Below are positions 58,206 to 64,000 of a stretch of DNA of 64,000 bases, piece by piece. Made by a program: the position numbers and the translations under genes. Below the pieces are notes generated by a model. That model did no database searches. It was not told where the DNA came from and saw nothing but the letters and a program-made list of their open reading frames with translations. Origin of the DNA: DASQYE01 sp036389675 (lineage in GTDB: Bacteria; Acidobacteriota; Blastocatellia; Pyrinomonadales; Pyrinomonadaceae); assembly GCA_036389675.1 (NCBI GenBank), contig DASVWI010000026.1, forward strand, positions 1 through 64,000, read 5' to 3'. Within the stretch, counting starts at the first letter, position 1, and each line of letters begins with the position of its first letter.

Positions 58206-59474
58206 ATGACTCGATGCCCGCAGAAGATTAACCGCGCGCTGATTCTCTGCGCCGTGCTCGCCTTCTCGCTGCTCTCCAACAATTGTCGCATGATGGAAAA
58301 ATCTGAAAATCAGGGGACGCCCGCCGCGTCCCGTCCAGCCTCCGACCCGCTCTCCATACACCGCCGCGCCATCAGCATAGACATGCACGCCGACACAACG
58401 CAGCGCCTCGTTGACGAAGGGCTGGACATTGAGCGCCGCCTTGACGACGGCCACCTCGACGCCGTGCGTATGAAGGAGGGCGGGCTCGACGCGCAGTTCT
58501 TCTCCATCTGGGTCGAGCCGCAACTCTACGGCGGCGGGGGCGCGGGCGCTGTCAGGCGTGCCGACGCGCAGATCGCAGCCGTGCGCTCGCTCACGGAAAA
58601 ATACCCGCAGACGTGGGCGCTCGCCACGACCGCCGCAGACATTCGCCGCATCGCCGGCGAGGGGCGGCTCGCCGCGCTGCTCGGGCTCGAAGGCGGCTAC
58701 GCGATTGACGAGCGGCTGGAAAACGTCGAGCGTTATTACAAGGCGGGCGTGCGCTACATGTCGCCCGCGTGGAGCGTCTCGACCAGTTGGGCCGGTTCGA
58801 GCGGCGATGAGGTGGGACGCACGCGCGGCCTCAACGATTTTGGCCGCGAGGTCATCATGGAGATGAACCGCCTCGGCATCATGGTCGATGTCTCGCACGT
58901 CTCCGACAAAACGTTTTGGGACATCATCAATACATCGAGCAAGCCCGTCATCGCTACACATTCCGGCTGCCGCGCCATCGCCAATGTCGCGCGCAATCTG
59001 GATGACGAGATGCTGGTGGCTCTGGCTCGCAAGGGCGGCGTCTGCTGCGTCGTCTTTTACCCGGAATTTCTAGAGCCCGGCTGGAGCGAAAAGAAGAAGC
59101 GCGTGGACGCCGAGATCGCTCCGCTGATACAGAAAGCCAACGAGCAGGAGACGCGCTCGCCCGCGTGGAAAAAGATCGCCCGCGACCGCGTCCGCATACG
59201 CGAGTACGCGCGCCGCCTGCCTCCCGTCACCGTCTCGCGCATCGTTGACCACATAGACCACATCGTCAAGCTCGCGGGCATTGATGCCGTCGGCATAGGC
59301 TCAGACTTCGACGGCATACAGGCCGTCCCGCAAGACCTCTCGACGGTCGCCGAGCTTCCGAACCTGACCAGGGAGCTTCTGCGGCGCGGCTATTCCGAAG
59401 CGGACGTAGACAAAATCCTCGGCGGCAATATCCTGCGCGTCATGGAAGAGGTCGAGAAAGGCACAGGACGTTGA
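58206..59474 (+). CDS. Membrane (renal-type) dipeptidase, peptidase M19
   Basis: 422 aa zinc metallopeptidase that cleaves dipeptides, including those with D-residues. Metal ligands are visible: His61/Asp63 (DMHADT), Glu in LLGLEGGYAID, His in MVDVSHVSD and His in ATHSGCRAI. The N-terminus is a signal peptide; a Cys at 27 (LLSNNC) makes a poor lipobox. The C-terminal YVDKILGGNILRVMEEV block is the family's usual end. Expected in the periplasm for peptide turnover. Its stop overlaps the frame of nfo by a few bases. Confidence 0.93.
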   Translation: MTRCPQKINRALILCAVLAFSLLSNNCRMMEKSENQGTPAASRPASDPLSIHRRAISIDMHADTTQRLVDEGLDIERRLDDGHLDAVRMKEGGLDAQFFSIWVEPQLYGGGGAGAVRRADAQIAAVRSLTEKYPQTWALATTAADIRRIAGEGRLAALLGLEGGYAIDERLENVERYYKAGVRYMSPAWSVSTSWAGSSGDEVGRTRGLNDFGREVIMEMNRLGIMVDVSHVSDKTFWDIINTSSKPVIATHSGCRAIANVARNLDDEMLVALARKGGVCCVVFYPEFLEPGWSEKKKRVDAEIAPLIQKANEQETRSPAWKKIARDRVRIREYARRLPPVTVSRIVDHIDHIVKLAGIDAVGIGSDFDGIQAVPQDLSTVAELPNLTRELLRRGYSEADVDKILGGNILRVMEEVEKGTGR

Positions 59475-59482
59475 CCACCGGC

Positions 59483-60448
59483 ATGAAGGAAAAACGCACA
59501 TGCACTGTGAGCGCAGCGACGAAGCGCGCACAGGCGGAAGGCGAGGCTGTGGTTGAAATAAGAACTGAGAGCCGCGCGCAAGCTGAGAGCCGCCAGCCGC
59601 GCATAGGCATCCACGCGCCCATCGCGGGCGGGTTGCAGAACGCGCTCCTGAAATCCCGCGAGCTTGGCTGCGACGCGGTGCAAATCTTTTCGCGCAACCC
59701 GCGCGGCTGGCTCGCCAAGCCCTTAACCGATGAGGAGATCGAGCGCTTTCGCGCTGTGCGTGCGGAGACGGGCATCGCGCCCGTCGTCATACACTGCAAC
59801 TACCTCGTCAATCTGGCCTCGGCCAACCCCGACATTCTGGGGAAATCGCGCGCCTCTTTTCGCGAAGAAGTCTCGCGCGGCATCGCCCTCGGCGCTGATT
59901 ATCTGGTCGTTCATCCCGGCAGCGCCAAAGGCTCCTGCGCGAGCGACGCCATACGGGTCTGCGCCGAAAGTATAAAGATCGCCTGTGACGGTCTGGACCT
60001 CGGAGGGTTTCGCATCCTGCTGGAAAACACAGCCGGTCAGGGCGAGTGCATAGGACATCGCTTCGAGCAACTGCGCGAGATCATGGACGGCTGCCCGGAG
60101 CTTAACCCGGGCGTCTGCTTCGACACGGCCCACGCCTTCACCGCCGGCTACGACTTTCGGGATGAAGACGGCCTGACGGCGACCATCGAATCGCTGGAAA
60201 GAAACGTCGGGGCAGGGAATGTGCGCGCCGTTCACTTCAACGACTCGAAGGCCGACTACAACTCGCGCGTAGATCGCCACTGGCACATCGGCGAGGGCCA
60301 TATCGGCGCGGAAGCGCTCGCGCGCGTCGCGCGTCATCCGGGCCTCGCCCAGGCCGCTTTCCTCCTCGAAACCCCACAGGACGAGCCCGGCGACGACGCC
60401 CGCAACCTCAACATGCTTCGCTCCTTCGTGCGGGCCTCAACCTCTTAA
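59483..60448 (+). CDS. nfo: Endonuclease IV (Nfo), AP endonuclease
   Basis: 321 aa TIM-barrel, tri-zinc AP endonuclease of base-excision repair. The start at ATG 59483 is preferred; an upstream TTG at 59471 overlaps the dipeptidase stop. Family motifs: GIHAPIAGGLQNAL, VQIFSRNPRGW, VIHCNYLVNLAS, LLENTAGQG, CFDTAHAFTAGYD and the metal-binding DSKADYNSRVDRHWHIGEGHI. A polar leader of about 35 residues precedes the barrel. Overlap with the dipeptidase gene suggests co-transcription, without a functional link. Confidence 0.94.
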   Translation: MKEKRTCTVSAATKRAQAEGEAVVEIRTESRAQAESRQPRIGIHAPIAGGLQNALLKSRELGCDAVQIFSRNPRGWLAKPLTDEEIERFRAVRAETGIAPVVIHCNYLVNLASANPDILGKSRASFREEVSRGIALGADYLVVHPGSAKGSCASDAIRVCAESIKIACDGLDLGGFRILLENTAGQGECIGHRFEQLREIMDGCPELNPGVCFDTAHAFTAGYDFRDEDGLTATIESLERNVGAGNVRAVHFNDSKADYNSRVDRHWHIGEGHIGAEALARVARHPGLAQAAFLLETPQDEPGDDARNLNMLRSFVRASTS

Positions 60449-60753
60449 TGCTACATCCTGATTCTATTCGACAAGGGCGCACGTTCTGCGTTAAGATGGG
60501 CGTGTAATTTCAATCAGAGAGAGTATCGAAAATTCTCATGAGACGTGCCTTGAAACCCACCAAACTCCTCCTTACGGTGCCGCTTTCGCGCCGCGCCTGA
60601 ACCTTCGGGCGCGAGAGTGTGAGGCGGCGACACCACGCACCGACGATACCTTAAAATAGAGACCGTGAAGGCGCGAGACGAGCTGCGGCTGGATTTGTGC
60701 GTCCGGTCTGAAGCGTGATTAAGTGTATGTTTACCGGAAGGCGAGAGAGAATT
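60449..60753. other. Leader region upstream of leuS, with a possible Leu-rich leader peptide
   Basis: 305 bp. A 20-codon ORF at 60538-60600 reads MRRALKPTKLLLTVPLSRRA, with three consecutive Leu codons and five Leu in total. Just behind it two mutually exclusive hairpins share the segment at 60608-60617: arms 60583-60592 or 60592-60597. No ribosome site stands before the ORF and no T-run follows the hairpins. It is therefore only a weak candidate attenuator. Confidence 0.4.
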
Positions 60754-63324
60754 ATGGACGAAAAATATTATCCCGAAAAGATCGAAGAGAAGTGGCAGAA
60801 GGGCTGGGCCGAACGGGGCGCGTTCGAGGTCGAAGCCGACGCCGCGCGCCCGAAGTTCTATTGTCTGGAAATGCTGCCGTACCCTTCTGGCTTCCTGCAC
60901 ATGGGCCATGTCCGCAACTATGCCATCGGCGATGCGATCTCGTGGTACAAGCGGCTCTCGGGCTTCAACGTGCTGCACCCGATTGGCTGGGACAGCTTCG
61001 GGCAGCCAGCCGAGCAGGCCGCCATCAAGCGCGGCATCAACCCGCGCGACTGGACGGAAGAGAACATCGCGCACATGCGCGGGCAGATGAAACGGCTGGG
61101 CATCAACTACGACTGGCGGCGCGAAACGGCGGCGCATCGTCCCGACTACTACAAATGGGATCAGTGGTTTTTCCTGAAGATGCTGGAGCGTGGACTGGCT
61201 TATAAGCGCCTGTCTCCGATCAACTGGTGTCCGAGGGAAGAGACCGTGCTGTCAAACGAGCAATCCTCCGGCGGCGTGTGCTGGCGCTGCGGCGCGGCGG
61301 TCGAAAAACGCGACCTCGAACAATGGTTCATCCGCACGACGGCTTATACCGAGGAGTTGCTCTCGGGCATGAGCGAGATCGAGGCGGGCTGGCCCGAGCG
61401 CGTGCTCACCATGCAGCGCAACTGGATAGGCCGGAGCGCGGGGGCTTACGTTGATTTTAGTATCAAGGACACGGACGCTCGTGTGCGTGTCTTTACCACG
61501 CGCATCGATACCATCTACGGCGCGACCGCCATCGTGGTGGCCGCCGAGCATCCTCTGCTCGCGGAGATCCCGGAGGGCTCTGCGCTCAGGGATGATGTCC
61601 GGCGATTCGTCGAGCGTGTGCGGCAAGAGCGAGGCAGGCCCAGGAGCTTAGCCGATGAAGAGGAAGAGAAAGAAGGCGTCAACACGGGCCTTGTCGCCGT
61701 CAATCCCTTCAACAACGAAGTCCTGCCCGTGTGGGTCGCAAACTATGTTTTGATGGAATACGGGACGGGCGCTGTGATGAGCGTTCCGGCGCACGACGAG
61801 CGCGATTTCGAGTTCGCGCAGAAATACACGCTGCCCATCCGACAGGTCATCGCACCCCTGACGCACAAAGATGAGCCGAGCGGCTTTGACCCCATGCTGG
61901 GCCTCGATCAATCAACAGAGATGACCGGGGCTTTTACGGACTACGGCATGCTGGTCAACAGCGGTGATTGGAGCGGCAAGCTGTCTGAGGACGCCATCCG
62001 TGAGATGACGGCGTTTGCGGAAGCGCAGGGCTTTGGTGAAGGAAAGACCATGTACCGCCTGCGCGACTGGGGTATCTCGCGCCAGCGTTTCTGGGGCGCG
62101 CCGATCCCCATCATCTACTGCGACAAGTGCGGCGTCGTGCCCGTGCCGGAAAAAGATCTGCCCGTGCTGTTGCCGGAACACGCGGAGTTCACGGGCACGG
62201 GCCAATCGCCGCTGGCATCGGTCGCGGAGTTCGTCAACACGACCTGTCCCAAATGCGACGGCCCGGCGCGACGAGAGACAGACACGATGGACACCTTCGT
62301 GGATTCCTCGTGGTACTTCTTCCGCTACTGCGATCCGGAAAACAGTGAGTCTCCCTTCGCGCCCGAGAAGGCCGCTTACTGGACGCCCGTCGATCAGTAC
62401 ATCGGCGGCATAGAGCACGCGGTGATGCACCTGCTCTACACTCGTTTCTGGACAAAGATGATGCGCGACATCGGCCTCATCACTTTCAATGAGCCTGTGA
62501 AGAATCTGCTGACGCAGGGCATGGTCACAAACGTCGTGGAGGGCACGGGCGAGTGGAAGGCCATGTCAAAGAGCTTGGGCAACGGCGTTGACCCGGACGA
62601 GATGATCGCGGCCTACGGCGCTGATGCCGTGCGCCTCTTCATCCTCTTCGCCTCGCCGCCCGAAAACGAGTTGCGCTGGCAGGAGACTGGCATCGAGGGC
62701 GCTGTGCGTTTCCTGCGCCGTGTTTACACGATGGTCTGGCGCTGGCGAGAGCGCCTCGGCTCGACGCCGTCGCATGCGGAGACCGAGCCAGCCGCCGCGG
62801 AGTTCACGGCTGGCGCGCGCTCTCTGCGCCGCAAGACTCATCAGACGATTGCGCGTATCACCAAAGATTTTGACGAGTTGCACTTCAACACGAGCGTCGC
62901 GGCCCTGATGGAGTTGTCCAACGCGCTCGCCGATTTGAATGTCCAGCCTGAGACGGCGAGCGATACGGACGTTTACGCCGTGCGCGAGGCGCTCGAAGCG
63001 ATGGTCGTCATGCTCGCGCCCATAGCCCCGCATATCAGCGAAGAGATGTGGGAGGGCTTGGGCCATGCGGGCGGTCTTTTGAACGGCGAGGCCGCGCGTT
63101 GGCCCAAAGCGAACGAGGAACTGGCACGCAAAGATGAGTTGGAGATTCCCGTGCAGGTCAACGGTCGTCTGCGCGGGCGCATCCACGCCACGCCCGACAC
63201 GCCCGAAGATGAGTTGCGCGCCGCCGCGCTCTCCGATGAGAAGGTACGCAGCTTTACCACGGGCCACGAGATCGTCAAAGTCATCGTCGTGCCCCAACGC
63301 CTCGTCAACATAGTAGTGAAATGA
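60754..63324 (+). CDS. leuS: Leucyl-tRNA synthetase
   Basis: 856 aa from the ATG at 60754 (MDEKYYPEKIEEKWQ, the usual bacterial start); an upstream in-frame start at 60715 adds 13 unlikely residues. HIGH motif is HMGH (in FLHMGHVRNYAI), the editing domain has the TxTxPGRP-equivalent region, and the KMSKS loop reads AMSKSLGN with Lys606 kept. It charges tRNA-Leu in the cytoplasm. The stop codon overlaps the start of a repeat element (63324-63410). Confidence 0.97.
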   Translation: MDEKYYPEKIEEKWQKGWAERGAFEVEADAARPKFYCLEMLPYPSGFLHMGHVRNYAIGDAISWYKRLSGFNVLHPIGWDSFGQPAEQAAIKRGINPRDWTEENIAHMRGQMKRLGINYDWRRETAAHRPDYYKWDQWFFLKMLERGLAYKRLSPINWCPREETVLSNEQSSGGVCWRCGAAVEKRDLEQWFIRTTAYTEELLSGMSEIEAGWPERVLTMQRNWIGRSAGAYVDFSIKDTDARVRVFTTRIDTIYGATAIVVAAEHPLLAEIPEGSALRDDVRRFVERVRQERGRPRSLADEEEEKEGVNTGLVAVNPFNNEVLPVWVANYVLMEYGTGAVMSVPAHDERDFEFAQKYTLPIRQVIAPLTHKDEPSGFDPMLGLDQSTEMTGAFTDYGMLVNSGDWSGKLSEDAIREMTAFAEAQGFGEGKTMYRLRDWGISRQRFWGAPIPIIYCDKCGVVPVPEKDLPVLLPEHAEFTGTGQSPLASVAEFVNTTCPKCDGPARRETDTMDTFVDSSWYFFRYCDPENSESPFAPEKAAYWTPVDQYIGGIEHAVMHLLYTRFWTKMMRDIGLITFNEPVKNLLTQGMVTNVVEGTGEWKAMSKSLGNGVDPDEMIAAYGADAVRLFILFASPPENELRWQETGIEGAVRFLRRVYTMVWRWRERLGSTPSHAETEPAAAEFTAGARSLRRKTHQTIARITKDFDELHFNTSVAALMELSNALADLNVQPETASDTDVYAVREALEAMVVMLAPIAPHISEEMWEGLGHAGGLLNGEAARWPKANEELARKDELEIPVQVNGRLRGRIHATPDTPEDELRAAALSDEKVRSFTTGHEIVKVIVVPQRLVNIVVK

Positions 63325-63410
63325 TGAAGGCGGCAAGCGTGAAGGATGAAGGAAAAGCTTTCAAGAAAGAGAAGCATTGCTTTCATCCTTCCGCCTTCAT
63401 CCTTGCTTTT
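63324..63410. repeat. GATGAAGGCGG-family inverted repeat
   Basis: It starts at the last base of leuS with ATGAAGGCGGCAAGCGTGAA and ends TTTCATCCTTCCGCCTTCATCC, so the ends pair over about 15 bp with mismatches. The loop contains a second hairpin (AAAGCTTTC). It can act as the leuS terminator. Confidence 0.75.
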
Positions 63411-63423
63411 GGAGATTCGGAAC

Positions 63424-64000
63424 ATGATAGAAGAAGCGAAGCGCGCGCTGGTCGTCTCGATTGACGGGCTGGATGCGCGCTACTTGCAGCACGCGGACGA
63501 GTACGGGCTCAGCATTCCGACGCTCAGGGGTTTGATGGCGCGCGGCGCAACGTCGCTCGAAGTCGCCGCCGTTTATCCTTCGGTGACGTACCCTGTGCAT
63601 ACGACGATTGCGACGGGCGCGCTGCCCGCTCATCACGGCATCGTCGGCAATGAGCTGTTCCTCCCACCGGGCGCTCCGCAGTGCGGGGAGTGGCACTGGT
63701 TCGCGCGCGATATCAAGGCCGAAACGTTGTGGGATGCGGCAGCGCGAAGCGGGCTGTCAACGGGCATAGTCTCGTGGCCCGTGGCGGGCGGGGCGGGCGA
63801 TTACAATGTGCCGGAGATCAAGAAGCTCGACGGATCGCTCAGGGATACGCTCGCGCTGATGATCGCCAACGAGCGCCCGCGCGGCTTGATAGAGGAAGCG
63901 GCCTCGCGCGACCCGCGCCTTTACGCACAGGCCAACGCAGACGAGCATGACGATATGCGTACGCGCTTCGCCGAATACATCATCGCGGAGAAGCGCCCGC
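63424..64000 (+). CDS. Type I phosphodiesterase/nucleotide pyrophosphatase-like protein (partial)
   Basis: At least 192 codons, cut by the window edge. The ATG has GGAG about 8 nt upstream. It belongs to the alkaline-phosphatase superfamily: SIDGLDARYL (metal-binding Asp), TLRGLMARGATS, and VYPSVTYPVHTTIATGALPAHHGI (with the Thr nucleophile in SVTYPVH) match the phosphodiesterase/NPP family. No signal peptide is visible. The metal-binding C-terminal His/Asp residues lie beyond the window. Confidence 0.88.
   Translation, partial: MIEEAKRALVVSIDGLDARYLQHADEYGLSIPTLRGLMARGATSLEVAAVYPSVTYPVHTTIATGALPAHHGIVGNELFLPPGAPQCGEWHWFARDIKAETLWDAAARSGLSTGIVSWPVAGGAGDYNVPEIKKLDGSLRDTLALMIANERPRGLIEEAASRDPRLYAQANADEHDDMRTRFAEYIIAEKRP

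Overview
The window is about 64 kb of GC-rich chromosomal DNA with dense housekeeping and envelope genes and no phage, integrase, CRISPR array, rRNA or tRNA that I could recognise. An Acidobacteriota-like (Blastocatellia-like) organism is my inference. It rests on the very large Oar-like outer-membrane protein with a carboxypeptidase-regulatory N-terminus, many PEGA/FecR-type secreted proteins, the futalosine menaquinone genes mqnA and mqnC, a rod operon with an RNase E/G gene behind it, and intergenic miniature inverted repeats. The cell is Gram-negative-type (Oar receptor, lipoproteins, PpiD-like chaperone), rod-shaped (MreBCD/PBP2/RodA), probably piliated (PilT) and uses c-di-GMP (two diguanylate cyclases).

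Layout. 0.2-2.2 kb: two secreted proteins on +. 2.3-11.8 kb: mostly minus-strand genes (PrxQ peroxiredoxin, a heterodimeric ABC exporter, a GGEEF cyclase, thioesterase/YbjQ pair, an alkyltransferase-like protein, a metal-dependent cyclase). 12-14.1 kb: mqnA and mqnC on +. 14.2-20.8 kb: hydrolase, PEGA-type secreted protein and the Oar-like receptor. 21.2-31.6 kb: RNase E/G with a giant insertion, then the rod operon mreB-mreC-mreD-mrdA-rodA-dinB-like read leftwards. 31.7-34.6 kb: FecR-like protein plus GGDEF cyclase. 34.6-35.1 kb: a gene-free repeat array. 35.1-38.4 kb: TerC and a PpiD-like chaperone. 38.6-47.1 kb: mainly secreted proteins of unknown function, including two genes under a duplicated promoter and a tandem paralogue pair, plus an anion transporter. 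47.2-54.1 kb: thiolase, a nuclease-like protein, small membrane proteins, pilT, ilvE. 54.6-64 kb: PQQ-propeller protein, candidate selenoprotein, M19 dipeptidase, nfo, leuS, and a truncated phosphodiesterase.

The main discovery candidate is at 56161-58077. A lipoprotein gene and a TlpA/thioredoxin gene lie in the same reading frame, separated only by one TGA. That TGA sits where the first catalytic residue of a thioredoxin fold belongs (U-S-L-C, i.e. UxxC), just after the fold's first strand, and is followed at the expected distance by a small hairpin with a G in its loop. I read this as one membrane-anchored selenoprotein with a UxxC domain followed by a CxxC domain.

Other non-gene structure: three families of intergenic inverted repeats, a 42-bp repeat array with an internal inversion, an 89-bp duplicated promoter driving two neighbouring secreted-protein genes, branched-chain-rich leader ORFs before ilvE and leuS, and many perfect hairpin terminators.
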